A DNA stretch of 64,000 nucleotides from positions 79,667,143-79,731,142 of the forward strand of contig NW_026262679.1 in assembly GCF_021869535.1 (NCBI RefSeq), written 5' to 3'. Shown here in pieces: positions 37,601 to 52,600 of this stretch (position 1 is the first letter of the stretch; every line of letters starts with the position of its first letter). The notes under the pieces are model-generated. The model saw only the letters and a list, made by a program, of their open reading frames with translations. It did not search any database and was not told where the DNA came from. A program made the translations under genes and the position numbers. Source of the DNA: Mytilus californianus (taxonomy: Eukaryota; Mollusca; Bivalvia; Mytilida; Mytilidae).

Positions 37601-40600
37601 TTCAAATGAAGTGGATGCACATGTATGGACATCAATTCATGTCATTGAATGAAGCCTTGTTATTTTCCCTATTTGAAAATGTTCAAAATTTTATTGTATT
37701 TCATGTTTGATAACTGAACTGAAAATTATTATTTTTTTCCCACTGCAGTATGTAACACAGAAAAGAATCCATGGATTTGCACAAACTGTGGGAAAATACA
37801 CTGTGGACGGTGAGTAGTCTATGCAGTTCTACTTAACAATTTTAAGTTCAGGTTTTTTTTTTTTTTGCAAAATTTGAATTGCTCATCAAACTTTTATATA
37901 GAGATGATTTTTTTTTTTCGTTCTAATATTGTGTACAAAACAGTACAATTGAAAATATATAAGTTATATTTCCCTTTACAACAGTTGTGAGCAAACTTTC
38001 GAAATGAAGTATGATCCTACAAGTTTCATACCAAATTTATATATAATTAAAGAAACTGTGCAAATTAGATTGACAAGTACATTGTACTTTCCGTAGAAAA
38101 TTCGAAATACCTCTCAGTATTGGTTGTGGAACTGTACAAAAACAAAGTTTGCTTGAACAGTGAATAGAGATGATGAGGTCTTTCCTTTTCATATATAGTT
38201 GTCATTTAATTTGAAAAAATCTGTTATGAATATGATAACCATATGCAAAAGTGTCCCTCTGTCCTAAGATTTTAAAGGTACACCACAGACATTAGATTTT
38301 GATATTAAGATTACATTTCAATTAATATATTTACATGTAGATACGTTAATGGTCATGGAAAGTTACACAATGAAGAAAATCCCAACCATTCAGTGTGTAT
38401 GGACTGTGAATCCTTTGCTGTATTCTGGTAAGTATTTCATCTTACTTGTAACACACAACATGTTCAAAATTACTAAAACAAAAACATTCCTAAAACTATC
38501 ATATATAGTTATGAAAACATCTCTTGCTGTAAATCAATTTTAAAATGATGTTAAAATATTTCAAGTTAATACATAAAAAATCATGAGTGATTCTAAATAA
38601 TGAACCTGAAATGTAGTTTTCAACAGTAAAAATATGCTAATTTACTGGGGTAAGAATGCAATAAAAACCAATATGTTAATAGCTTGACTTAATCACTACT
38701 TTTGAGATAAAAGATAAAAAAAACCAGTGCATTGAGCACAACATTCTATCCATAAACATTACAAGAAATTTAGCAATGAAATATATACTCAGATATTCAA
38801 GTTGCAAAATGAGAGTATATGTATAACCACACTTGTCAAGAAAATTACATAAATTGTGCACAGTGCATTTATCTATTCTAGTATCTGTTCTAAAAATATC
38901 AATAATTTCATTGTTAAAGTAATATTTGAAATTAAGAGTTATCTTTCTTTGTCCATAAGTGTAATTGAACAAATACAATGGACATAAAAAAATTGTCAGT
39001 AAAATTTCCTGCTCTTTCCAGACTGTTAAAACTGTATGCTATACATAGTTTTTTAGCTCACCTGGCCCAAAGGGCCAAGTGAGCTTTTCTCATCACTTGG
39101 CGTCCGTCGTCCAGCGTCCTGCGTCCGTAAACTTTTACAAAAATCTTCTCCTTTGAAACTACTAGGCCAAATTTGACCAAACTTGGCCACAATCATCATT
39201 GGGGTATCTAGTTTAAAAAATGTGTCCGGTGACCCGGCCAATCAACCAAGATGGCCGCCATGGCTAAAAATAGAACATAGGGATAAAATGTAGATTTTGG
39301 CTTATATCTCTGAAACCAAAGCATTTAAAGCAAATCTGACAGAGGGTAAAATTGTTTATCAGGTCAAGATCTATCTGCTTCGAAATTTTCAGATGAATCT
39401 GACAACCCGTTGTTGGGTTGCTGCCCCTGAATTGGTAATTTTAAGGAATTTTGCCGTTTTTGGTTATTATCTTGAATATTATTATAGATAGAGATAAACT
39501 GTAAACAGCAATAATGTTCAGCAAAGTAAGATCTACAAATAAGTTTACTTGACCAAAATGGTCAGTTGACCCCTAAAGGAGTTATTGCCCTTTATAGTCA
39601 ATTTTTAACCATTTTTCGTAAATTTTTGTAATCTTTTACAAAAATCTTCTCCTCTGAAACTACTAAAACAAATTTAACCAAACTAGTCCACAATCATCAT
39701 TAGGGTATCTAGTTTAAAAAATGTGTCCGATGACCCCGCCGCGAACCAAGATGGCCGACATGGCTGAAAAATAGTACATAGGGTAAAATGCAGTTTTTGG
39801 CTCATATCTCTGAAACCAAAGCATTTAGAGCAAATCTTTCAAGGATAAAATTGTTCATTAGGTTAAGATCTATCTGCCCTGAAATTTTCAGACCAATCAG
39901 GCAACAAGTTGTTGGGTTGCTGCCCCTGAATTGGTAATTTTAAGAAATTTTGCAGCTTTTGGTTATTATCTTGAATATTATTATAGATAGAGATAAACTG
40001 TAAACAGCAATAATGTACAGCAAAGTAAGATCTACAAATAAGTCAACATGACCAAAATTGTCAATTGACCCCTTAAGGAGTTATTGCCCTTTATAGTCAA
40101 TTTTTTACAATATTCATAAATTTTGTAAATTTTTATACGACCGCAAAAAAATTTTGTGGTCGTATATTGGTATGACGTTGGCGTCGTCGTCGTCGTTGTC
40201 GTCGTCGTCGTCGTCCGGCGTCGTCGTCCGAATACATATTGGTTTTCGCACTCTAACTTTAGTTTAAGTGAATGGATCTTTTTGAAATTTGACCATAAGG
40301 TTAAATACCACAAAAGGAAGGTTGGGATTGATTTTGGGGGTTATGGTACCAACAGTTAAGGAATTAGGGGCCAAAAAGGGGCCAAAAATGAGCATTTTCT
40401 AGTTTCCAGACAATAACTGTGGAACGGTGTATGGATCTCTCTGAAATTATACTACAAATTTCCATACCACAAAGGGATGGTTAGGATTTGCTTTGGGGGT
40501 TATGGCTCAAACCGTTTAGGAATTAGGGGCAAAAAAGGGGGAAAACAAGGTTGTCCTGGTTAATGGACAAATACTTTAGTACAAAACATAATTTAAAGCA

Positions 40601-43600
40601 GTGTAAGGGAGATAAATCAAATACATCATTGAAATTATCTCCCTTACACTGCTTTTAAATTATGTATAAAGTAATGGATAATGAACAATAAAGATAATCT
40701 AAAACAGTGTAAGGGAGGTAATCCAAATACAATGTTTTGGTTACTTCCCTTACACTGCTTTTAAATTATGTTTAAAGAAATGCATATTTATAAAGGAAGA
40801 CCAGTAAAAATATCTGCAAATGTTTTCATCTTTTTTTTTTACCAAAAAATCCATATGAAAGATTTGACACTATATTTTTATTAATTCTATTATAAAATAG
40901 ATTAAGTTAGCACTATGGTAAATTTAAATGGGTAATTATGGTTGCCAACTCCATTGGAAATTTGAATTGAGATTATGACCATATCTTGAGGGAAAGAATT
41001 TTTTTGGGGGAAAAAGGGGGGGGGGGGGGATAAAAAGAAATTGTGGGGGCCAATTTTTTCTCATTTCAGATTTAAAAAATTAAAAAGAATTATTCTTCAA
41101 ATATTATTTTTATTTCAAATTTCAAATATTGAAAAATTTCAAGAAGTAATCTTTAATTGCACAGTATGGCGCATTAGATTTGTAAAATCTTTGATCACAT
41201 TTATTTATTTGTTATGCCGAATCTAACAGTGTATTTAGATTTTTAATTTTGGGTCCAGTTTTCAAATTGGTCTACATTAATGTCCAAAGGGTCCAAAATT
41301 AAACTTTGTTTGATTTTAGCAAAAATTGAATGTATGAGGTTCTTTGATATGCTGAATCTAAACATGTATTTAGATTTTTGATTTTTGGCCCAGTTTTCAA
41401 GTTGGTCCAAATTGGGGTCCAAAATTAAACTTTGTTTGATTTCAACAAAAATTGAATATATGGGGTTCTTTGATATGCTGAATCTAACCATGTATTTAGA
41501 TTTTTTATTTGTGGACCCCGTTATCTAATTGGTTCATATTGAGGTCAAAAGGGTCCAAAATTAAACTTTGTTTGATTTCATCTAAAATTGAATTATTGGG
41601 GTTCTTTGATATTCCAAATCTAACCGTGTATTTAGGTTTTTAATTTTGGGTTCTGTTTTTTAAATTGGTCTACATTGAGGTCCAAAGGGTCCAAAATTAA
41701 ACTTAGTTTGATTTTGACAAAAATTAAATTCTTGGGGTTCTTTGATTTGCTGAATCTAAACATGTGTTTAGATTTTTGATTATGGGCCCAGTTTTCAAGT
41801 TGGTCCAAGATAGGGTCCAGTATTTAAACTTTGTTTGATTTCAACAAAAATTGAATATATGGGGTTCTTTGATATGCTGAATCTAAACATGTATTTAGAT
41901 TTTTGATTATGGGCCCAGTTTTCAAGTTGGTCCAAATTGGGGTCCAAAATTAAACTTTGTTTGATTTCAACAAAAATTGAATATATGAGGTTCTTTGATA
42001 TGCTGAATCTAACCATGTATTTAGATTTTTAATTTGTAGGCCCCGCTATCAAATTGGTTCATATTGAGGTCAAGAGGGTCCAAAATTAAACTTTGTTTGA
42101 TTTCATCGAAAATTGAATTATTGGGGTTCTTTGATATGCCAAATCTAACCGTGTTTTTAGATTTTTAATTTGGGTCCCGTTTTTATACGACCGCAAAAAT
42201 TGAAAATTTTTTGGTCGTATATTGGTATGACGTTGGCGTCGTCGTCGTCGTCGTCTGGCGTCGTCCGGCGTCGTCCGAAGACACATTGGTTTTCGCACTC
42301 TAACTTTAGTTTAAGTGAATGGATCTCCATGAAATTTTACCATAAGGTTCAATACCACGAAAGGAAGGTGGGGATTGATTTTGGGGGTTATGGTACCAAC
42401 AGTTAAGGAATTAGGGGCCAAAAAGGGGCCAAAAATAAGCATTTTTGTAACTTCCAGACAATAACTTGTGTGTAAGTGTATGGATCTCTCTGACATTGTA
42501 CCACAAGGTTCCATATCACAAAGGGAAGGCTGTTATTGATTTTGGGGGTAATTGCCTCAAAATTTTAGGAATTAGGGGCCAAAAAAGGGGCAAAAAACAA
42601 GCATTTTTCTAGTTTCATGACAATAACTTGTGTGTAAGTGTTTGGATATTTCTGAAATTGTACTACAAGGTTCCATATCACAAAGGGAAAGCTGGAATTG
42701 AGTTTGGGGGTAATTGCCCGAAACGTTTAGGAATTGGGGGCCAAAAAGGGGCCAAAAATAAGCATTTTTCTAGTTTCCAGACAATAACTTGTGTTCAAGT
42801 GTATGGATCTCTCTGAAATTGTACTGCAAGGTACCATACCACAAAGGGAAGGCTGGGATTGAGTTTGGGGGTGATGAATCATAAGGGGGTTCAAAAAATT
42901 TTGGGGGGGGGATTTTTTTTTTTCTTTTTTTCCTTTTTTTTTTCTTTTAAAATTTTCCATTTTAAGTTGGTTATTTCTGATTAATATTTAAAAGCAAATA
43001 ATAATGATATGGTAGGAGATACACACCAAACAGGATGTGTAAATTATTATATAATAAGTATTGTGCAATAGCAAGAAATTTTCAATTGCACAGTATTGCA
43101 CAATAGCAAGAAATCTTCAATTGCACAGTATTGCGCAATAGCAGGAAATCTTCAATTGCACAGTATTGCGCAATAGCAAGAAATATCCAATAGCACAATA
43201 TTGCGCAATAGCAAGAAATTGTCAATTGTACAGTATTGCACAATAGCAAGAAATATTCAATTGCACAGTATTGTGCAAAAGAAGATACTTCGTATAAATT
43301 GCTTATTTCTTGATCAATTTCAATGGGGTTTTATTCTTGAATTCTTGGGGTTCTTTAATATGCTGAATCTAACCGTGTATTAAGTTTTTGGATTTTGGGC
43401 CCCGTTTTTAAATTGGTCCACATTGAGGTCCAAAGGGTCCAAAATTTAACTTTGTTTGATTTCATCAAAAATTGAATTATTGGGGTTCTTTGATATGCCG
43501 AATCTAACCGTGTATTTAGATTCTTAATTTTTGGTTCCGTTTTCAAATTGGTCTACATTAAGGTCAAAAGGGTCCAAAATTAAACTTAGTTTGATTTTAA

Positions 43601-46600
43601 CAAAAATTGAATTTTTAGGGTACTTTGATATGCTGAATCTAAACATGTATTTCGATTTTTGATTATGGGCCCAGTTTTCAAGTTGGTCCAAATCGGGGTC
43701 CAAAATTAAACTTTGTTTGATTTCAACAAAAATTGAATATATGGGGTTCTTTGATATGCTGAATCTAACCATGTATTTAGATTTTTGATTTTTGGGCCCC
43801 GTTATCAACTTTGTCCACATTGAGGTCAAAAGGGTCCAAAATTAAACTTTGTTTGATTTCATCAAAAATTGAATTCTTGGGGTTCTTTGATATGCTGAAT
43901 CTAACCATGTATTTAGATTTTTTATTTGTGGACCCGCTATCAAATTGGTTCATATTGAGGTCAAAAGGGTCCAAAATTAAACTTTGTTTGATTTCATCAA
44001 AAATTGAATTATTCGGGTTCTTTGATATGCCAAATCTAACCGTGTATTTAGATTTTTAATTTTGGGTCCCGTTTTTAAATTGGTCTACATTAAGGTCCAA
44101 AGGGTCCAAAATTAAACTTAGTTTGATTTTAACAAAAATTGAATTCTTGGGGTTCTTTGATATGCTGAATCTAAACATGTGTTTAGATTTTTGATTATGG
44201 GCCCAGTTTTCAAGTTGGTCCAAGTTGGGGTCCAAAATTAAACTTTGTTTGATTTCAACAAAAATTGAATATATGGGGTTCTTTGATATGCTGAATCTAA
44301 ACATGTATTTAGATTTTAGATTTTTGGCCCAGTTTTCAAGTTGGTCCAAATTGGGGTCCAAAATTAAACTTTGTTTGATTTCAACAAAAATTGAATATAT
44401 GGGGTTCTTTGATATGCTGAATCTTACCATGTATTTAGATTTTTTATTTGTGGGCCCGCTATCAAATTGGTTCATATTGAGGTCAAAAGGGTCCAAAATT
44501 AAACTTTGTTTGATTTCATCAAAAATTTAATTATTGGGGTTCTTTGATATGGCAAATCTAACCGTGTATTTAGATTTTTAATTTTGGGTCCCGTTTTTTT
44601 AATTGGTCTACATTAAGGTCCAAAGGGTCCAAAATTAAACTTAGTTTGATTTTAACAAAAATTGAATTTTTGGGGTTCTTTGATATGCTGAATCTAAACA
44701 TGTGTTTAGATTTTTGATTATGGGACCAGTTTTCAAGTTGGTCCAAGTTGGGGTCCAAAATTAAACTTTGTTTGATTTCAACAAAAATTGAATATATGGG
44801 GTTCTTTGATATGCTGAATCTAAACATGTATTTAGATTTTAGATTTTTGGTCCAGTTTTCAAGTTGGTCCAAATTGGGGTCCAAAATTAAACTTTGTTTG
44901 ATTTCAACAAAAATTGAATATATGGGGTTCTTTGATATGCTGAATCTTACCATGTATTTATATTTTTATTTTGTGGGCCTGCTATCAAATTGGTTCATAT
45001 TAAGGTCAAAAGGGTCCAAAATTAAACTTTGTTTGATTTCATCAAAAATTGAATTATTGGGGTTCTTTGATATGCCAAATCTAACCGTGTTTTTAGATTT
45101 TTAATTTTGGGTCCCGTTTTTTAAATTGGTCTACATTAAGGTCCAAAGAGTCCAAAATTAAACTTAGTTTGATTTTAACAAAAATTGAATTCTTGGGGTA
45201 CTTTGATATGCTGAATCTAAACATGTGTTTAGATTTTTGATTATGGGACCAGTTTTCAAGTTTGTCCAAGTTGGGGTCCAAAATTAAACTTTGTTTGATT
45301 TCAACAAAAATTGAATATATGGGGTTCTTTGATATACTGAATCTAACCATGTATTTTGATTTTGGACATTGGACCATAATAGATAAATTAAAAAAATTGA
45401 AGTTCTTAGACCACATTCTTTCTGTGTCAGAAACCTATGCTGTGTCAAATATTTAATCACAATCCAAATTCAGAGCTGTATCAAGCTTGAATGTTGTGTC
45501 CATACTTGCCCCAACTGTTCAGGGTTCGACCTCTGCGGTCGTATCAAGCTGCGCCCAGCGAAGCATTTTATTACAAAATATTTTCCACTGTAACTACTGG
45601 GCCAAGTTCATTATAGGTAGAGATAATTGTAAGCAGCAAGAATGTTCAGTAAAGTAAGATCTACAAACACATCACCATCACCAAAACACAATTTTGTCAT
45701 GAATACATCTGTGTCCTTTGTTTAATATGCACATAGACCAAGGTGAGCGACACAGGCTCTTTAGAGCCTCTAGTTTCATCATGTAATAAAAGGTTTATTT
45801 TGTTGTTTTTCTTATTTGTTATGAAACTTTGTTACTGGTACATTTTAAGCTCACCTGGCCCGAAGGGCCAAGTGAGCTTTTCTCATCACTTGGCGTCCGT
45901 CGTCGTCATTAGCTTTTTACAAAAATCTTCTCCTCTGAAACCACTGTGCCAAATTTGACCAAACTTGGCCATAATCATCAATAGGGTATCTAGTTTAAAA
46001 AATGTGTCCGATGACCCCGCCAACCAACAAAGATCGCCACCATGGCTAAAAATAGAACATAGGGGTAAAATGTAGATTTTGGCTTATATCTCTGAAACCA
46101 AAGCATTTAGAGTAAATCTGACATAGGGTAAAACTGATTATCAGGTCAAGATCTATCTGCCCTGAAATATTCAGACAAATCTGACAACTTGTTGTTGGGT
46201 TGCTGCCCCTTGAATTGGTAATTTTAAGGAAATTTTGCAGTTTTTGGTTATTATCTTGAATATTATTATAGATAGAGATAAACTGTAAACAGCAATAAAC
46301 GAAAGTAAGATCTACAAATAAGTTGTCATGACCAAAATTGTCAGTCGACCCCTTTAGGAGTTATTGCCCTTAATAGTCAATTTTTAACAATTTTTTGTAA
46401 ATTTTTGTAATCTTTTATAAAAATCTTCTTCTCTGAAACTACTGAGACAAATTTAACCATACTTGGCCATAATCATTATTAAGGTATCTAGTTTAAAAAA
46501 AATTTCCGATGACCCAGCCTTCTAACCATTATGGCCGACTTGGTTACAAATAGAACATAGGGGTAAAATGCAGTTTTTGGTTTATATCTCTGAAACTAAA

Positions 46601-49600
46601 GCATTTAGAGCAAATCTGACCGGTAGCAAAAATGTTCATCAGATTTAGATTTATCTGCCCTGAAATTTTCAGACGAATCCGACAACCCGTTGTTGGATTG
46701 CTGCCCCTGAGTTAGTAATTTTACAAAAATTTTGCAATTTTTTGTTATTATCTTAGATATCATTATAATATCTAATATCTAATACTATTAATTATGATTT
46801 TAACCTAATTTTACATGATTTCCAAAGCATCAGTAAATACAGGTGAGCGACACAGGCTCTTGAGAGCCTCTAGTTCTGTTTTACTGAAATTTAGTTGGTG
46901 TATTTGTTAAAGTTGAATTGTAACCCTGCAGTTTATTGTCTCGTCACGGAAAGCAATACGTACTCGTAGTGATTGCTTTGCTGGCAACAGCTTGAGTGAC
47001 GACAGCATCAACAATTGTCAAGTTTTCTGCTTAAGTTAGTTAAATAAAAACTACTTGTGATATATCATTGATATTTAATATGAAGTTGCATTACTATCAG
47101 ATCATATCAATTTGACGACTATTTTGAGGCCCTGTCCAAGGGACAGGGTCCAGTGACATTGAATTCATTAGCTATTTTCAATGTAAAGTTTTCTGCTCAA
47201 GTTAGTTTGGTAGGATCTTCTTGTGGTAGATCATTGATATTTTGTATGAAGTCGCATTACTATCAGTACATATCAGTTTGACGATTATTTTGAGGCCCTG
47301 CCCCCTTGAACATGCTCCAGTGACTTTGAATTAATAAGCAATGTTGCTGTTCATCAGATTGTCTTTTTCTTAACTTTATGACGACAGGCTAGACATATCT
47401 TTGTGTCAGCAATTTATATGTATAATGTGTTACTTTAAATTTCAGTTATGCCTGTGACGAATTTGTCATTAATGATACAGAACAGGGCCATCTAGACAAG
47501 TTACGGAGACATGTGATTCAGCTTTTAATGAGGTACAGCTATACCAGTTGGTTAGAAGGATCCAAAGAACTCATGTTCTATGTTAAAATGTATATATGGA
47601 AAAAATAACGACTAGATAATGATTACATTACTTGACTACTTTTATATCAATCATCCGTTAATAGTTTACATGTCCTTTTAAGTGAAATTATGCCAAAGGG
47701 GGAACGGTATATGAATTTGTGAGTTATTTACGCAAAAGTTGTGGAAGCAGGGAGTAGGCAGGCTTTTTCAAGAGTCGTAGGGGTCAACAATTGTTAAAAG
47801 ATTGTGATAAGATTTATGAATCACAGGTCAGACATACATAGATATAAGAAGATGTGGTACGAGTGCCAATGAGACAACTCTCCATCCAAGTCAAAATTTA
47901 TAAAAGTAAACCATTATAGGTCACAGTACGGTCATACATATATGTATATTGCTTTAAACATATTTTTTCACTGGGTTGGTAATTTAAGTGTGGTTTTTTT
48001 TTCAGAGTTGACACATGTCCAAAGCATGAACATTGTGATGAGAATTCCGAAAATAATAAGTAAGTAACAAAAAGAATATGATCTGTTAAATACATTTATC
48101 TTCACATTCATGTAAATCTATACAAATATAGATTATTTCTCTGCACTTCCATCTTAATTTACAGAGGTAAATTTTAAGATGTGTCCTTTTATTGTCCTTT
48201 TAATGAATTTAGATTTGCCACCTATATGCACTAGACTCCAATCTTAATTGACTAGGATTGTCAGTTTTCCTTTCGAAGGTCGGTGGTTTTCTCCGGGCTC
48301 TCTGGCTTCCTCCACCAATAAAAACTGTCCGCCACGAAATAGCCCAAATATGGCGCTTAAAAGTGGCGTTAAAACACCAACAATCAATCAATCATAGCTG
48401 AAAAATTTAGATTAAGCATAATTACCTAAAAACATCCTTATACATACAAATTATTGTATACATGATACATCTTCTCTATTTCTTTGCATGTTGCATAAAC
48501 TATTCCCTGATGTATACTCAAATTTCAATTGATTAGTAAATTTGACAAAGGCCATGTATCAAGCATTTGAAAAAATCTAAAATGATAAAATGAATAGTAC
48601 ATAACAATGTTTAAGGAATAAGGGCTTTAGGTATTCTCAGTTTTCAAAAACAAATAGTGGAAAAAAATTATTCATAAAAGCTTATAATGATCTGAAGGTT
48701 GGGTCAGAGATTAAAAATTTTTTTTCAAGCTTCAGTATTTCAGAAATGTGCCTAGCTTGTCAACCAAAACTGACTAGAGCAAATTTGCATAGTGAAAAAA
48801 TTTCCCATAATGTTGACTGAAACTGGATAACTCTCATGACTTAAGTTACCTACTATAAATTTTGTTACTCGATGCAAATAAATATTTCCTTGGAAAAAAG
48901 TTCTTGCTTCTTGCTGTTCAGCACATAATTTCAGTTGTATGAGTTACATTTGTTATATGTAATGATAATGTGTTACAGGTATTTCATTAAATCATGTAAT
49001 TTTTTTCATGTATCTTTTAATAGTTCACAGAATCGCACACAGTTAACATTACGACCAAAAAGTAGAAGAAATTCAACAGAATCGCAAGAAAATGTCCCAC
49101 ACAGTAAGCGAAGAAATTCAACAGAAACACAAGAGAATGATCCAAAAAGGAAAAGATTAAAAAAGGTAAAACAAATTTACAACACTCACAAAAAATTATT
49201 TTTAAAGCTGTTATCCTAATGCTAGCAAGTTAAAGGTAAAGTTGGCTTGCTTGCTTTGTTTGTATAAATGTTTGCTCAAGCATTGTAATTAAGATTGACA
49301 TCTGCAATCAATAGATAGGCGGGGCTTCAACTTGTACACATTGCTTAACTTCCAATAACAAAAGTATAATGTATACAAGCTGAAACCCCACTTATCTATT
49401 AATAGCAGATGTCAATCTTAGTTACAATGCTTGAGCAAACATTTATACAAACAAAGCAAGCAAGTTAACCAAACCTTTAACTTGCTAGCATAAGCATAAC
49501 AGCTTTAATCAAAAATGCAATTATGCCTTGTTTTTAGCATTAGGATAACAGCTTTATCAAAAATACAATTATGCCTTGTTTTGATTTAAAAAAATTCCAA

Positions 49601-52600
49601 TTCTGTAATTTAAAAGTTGTGTTTTCTAATTACAGGAAGATAGAATATCTCGGCCCAGATCATCTGGTCTACGTAACCTTGGAAACACATGTTTCATGAA
49701 TGCAGTATTACAGTCACTTAGGTAGAGATTATATTTTATTTGTTATGGTTGATATACTTACAATGGATTCATTACAACTTCACTTTTAAAGTAAAAAATC
49801 AGAAAAATAAGTTCAATATGAGATGGACCATGAAATAAATATAAGCTTAAGATGCTACAAATTCAGTTGATATAACCATGTAGCAAGAATAAAACTATGT
49901 TGAAGAAGAAATTATATCAAAAAATTCATGAGTTTTTCAAATTGTCTATCTAAAGCAAAACAAAACACTATTTAATGTGTTGTGTTATAAATTGATGTAA
50001 ACAACTGCCTTTGTTTCTTACTGATAGATAACATTTTTGAACTACACTTTTTGTTGCTGCAAAAATAGGATTTATATTACTATATATAAGAATTGTTGTT
50101 TTGATGCCCCACCTACGATAGTAGTAGGGGCAATAATGGCCCGCATTATGTTTTCTGGTCTGTGCGTCCATTCGTTCGTCCGTTAGTCTGTCCGTCCATC
50201 TGTCCCGCTTCAGGTTAAAGTTTTTGGTCAAGGTAGTTTTTGATGAAGTCGAAGTCCTATCATCTTGAAACTTAGTACACATGTTCCCTATGATATGATC
50301 TTTCTAATTTTAATGCCAAATTAGAGTTTTGACCCCAATTTCATGGTCCACTGAACATAGAAAATAATAGTGGGGCATCCGTGTACTATGGACACATTCT
50401 TGTTTTGTATTATTGTAATTGCTGCTTAACTGCTAATTGATGCTAATTAATTGTTTTCCAGCAAACAGTATTTGATTGGTATTTTGATGTTTTTTATGAA
50501 AATACTTCATAATATCATAGGCTTATATAAATACATTTATCAAATTTGACTGTGTATGAAATTTTTGTGAATAAGAATATAAAGATTTCATTGCATTCCC
50601 TTTGTTTATTTTTTTAGTAACATTCAGCAGTTCTGTGGGTATATCAAGCAACTGCCATCTTTAGAAGAAAAGTCAACAAAAAAGAAACACATAACTAGAA
50701 AGGCCTCTAAAACAGAAGAGGATATGTAAGATTATATTGATTGGTGTTCAGTTAACATTGTATTTGTGGTGTTTAAGACTTATGAAGGAAGTTTTGGTTC
50801 TTCATTTTTCATTGAGGAACACTAGTTTACATATGGAATTTGGTTTCCAGGGAAGTCAATTTGAAACTGTATGTTAAAGATATCTGTTATGACTTCATTA
50901 ATGTAAATTTAAGTGTTAAAATTGCTTCTCTGGTGAATATTGTATTTTTCATAGTGATTTAGACCCAACAAGAGTTGGAGTATGAGCTGTGCACTTCTGT
51001 CTGACTTGAAAACAATACTTGGGTGGAAACTGTTGGATTGTAACGAATTTATAAATAGAAATAAGAGCAAGTTTTGACACTCGAATTTCACATAGCATCC
51101 TGTTATAAAACAGATTTTTAAATTCCAAATTGTTATTTTTAAATCCCATTATAAACTCATTTTGCCTCTTTACAGGATTTAGACATAATCTTTGTTCAAT
51201 GAATATAATATTTTCTACTCTTATTTTGTAGATTGTTAATAGAGGAAGTAAGAAAAACATTGATAGCATTATGGCAGGGAACAAAAGGAGCCATTTCACC
51301 TGAATCTCTTTTCTGTGTTATTTGGAAAGTAGTACCTAGATTTAGGTAGGTTAGCCAAAACATGGGTTTGTGATACATTGTGTTTATATACATTTATTGG
51401 AAGAAAAATACAGATTAATGTATTAATAACTTTAAGCTGTAATAAGAGTTGAATACACAGGTAGTAAATTGTTTTCTCCCAAGATATTGATTTTAATTTT
51501 TTTTTTTTTTTTATTATTTTCTCTCAATGGCATTTGAAACTGCTGACTGAAAGTGCATTTTTTCTAAATCCTTCCAAAAAACCCATAATATTTACAGAAT
51601 AGACATATTCAGTTTCATTTGTGTATCATCTTGATGAAGTTACAGAGAGGTTTAGGAATGCTGTTTTCACCCTTGGTGCTGTCAACTGTTCAAGTTTGAT
51701 ATTAGGTCAGTTTAAGGGGAACCACTTATTGTAAGTCAATGATATTTGGTCGGCAGTTCAATTACCATGGGAACATGGAGATATTTGACTCCAACTCTCA
51801 GTCATGTTCCATTGACAGTGAAAATTTGGAATAGTTTACATGTTACACAGGTGAAACATACATGTATTTCTTTGTGAACAGTTTATTTATATATTATTCA
51901 AGTTACAAGTAAACTGCTGTACATTAGCACTAAAACTAATTGCTTTTAATTCTTCATTTGTTGAAATAAATTATGATAAATAAAATATAGGTTCTGATGA
52001 TATATTTGGGGATTGCTGTCTTTCTCATTCCACAGAGTTCTAATTAAAAATTAACTCTAATCAAACAGGTTCTTAATATTATTTTTGATGTTCTATGTTA
52101 AGTAACCAGTTTGTATGTATGTATGATAGTCTTTCAACTGACGGAATATTTTATTCATTTCAGAGGTTATCAGCAACAAGACGCCCATGAATTCATGAGA
52201 TATTTGTTAGATAGATTACACACAGAACTTCTTTCATTGTTACCTTATCCCAATAATAATAGTCCGTTTATAGGTCCGAAAGGAAAAAGTACAATTGTAA
52301 CTGCCATTTTTGGTGGTTTACTTCAGAATGAAGTTACGTGTTTGGAGTGTCGAATGGAATCAAAGAAACATGACCCATTTCTAGGTTAGTATTTCTAACT
52401 CCAGACACCTAGAGTATTCCCTTTGTTTTTATACCCCAACTCTTATAGTGGTGGCAATATTGCCAACAAATATTTTTGTCACACATTTCTCAAGAACCAC
52501 TGAACAGAACAACTTTTTTGGTCAGCAGTTTGACAGTGATGAGTTGTATAGTTGGATCTGTCAGAAAAAAAGTATAACAAAAATACTGAACTCCAAGGCA

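Larger units (their letters stand above)
40129..45570 (+). mobile_element. Long bivalve repeat B nested in repeat A
   Basis: The left end, TTTTATACGACCGCAAAAAA then TTTTGTGGTCGTATATTGGT, is a hairpin followed by a GTC/TCG trinucleotide run. The right end reads GTTCGACCTCTGCGGTCGTA then TCAAGCTGCGCCCAGCGAAG. Inside: two hairpins (40586-40769), a 35-bp array (43061-43270), a ~130-bp satellite array (41220-45390), and a second copy of the left end at 42180. The left end also occurs alone at 37363. No coding capacity; autonomous partner unknown. Confidence 0.65.

Noticed and set aside
40032-40359. Frames rich in Thr or Val near 40200
   Set aside because: Produced by a GTC/TCG trinucleotide run at the start of repeat B.
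41243-45456. Many 60-146-codon frames such as ISKNPIYSIFVEIKQSLILD
   Set aside because: They are translations of the ~130-bp satellite and its opposite strand; copies carry stops and frame changes at repeat-unit borders.
51196-51393. Minus-strand frames over USP3 exon 9
   Set aside because: Shadows of a confirmed plus-strand exon and its intron flanks.
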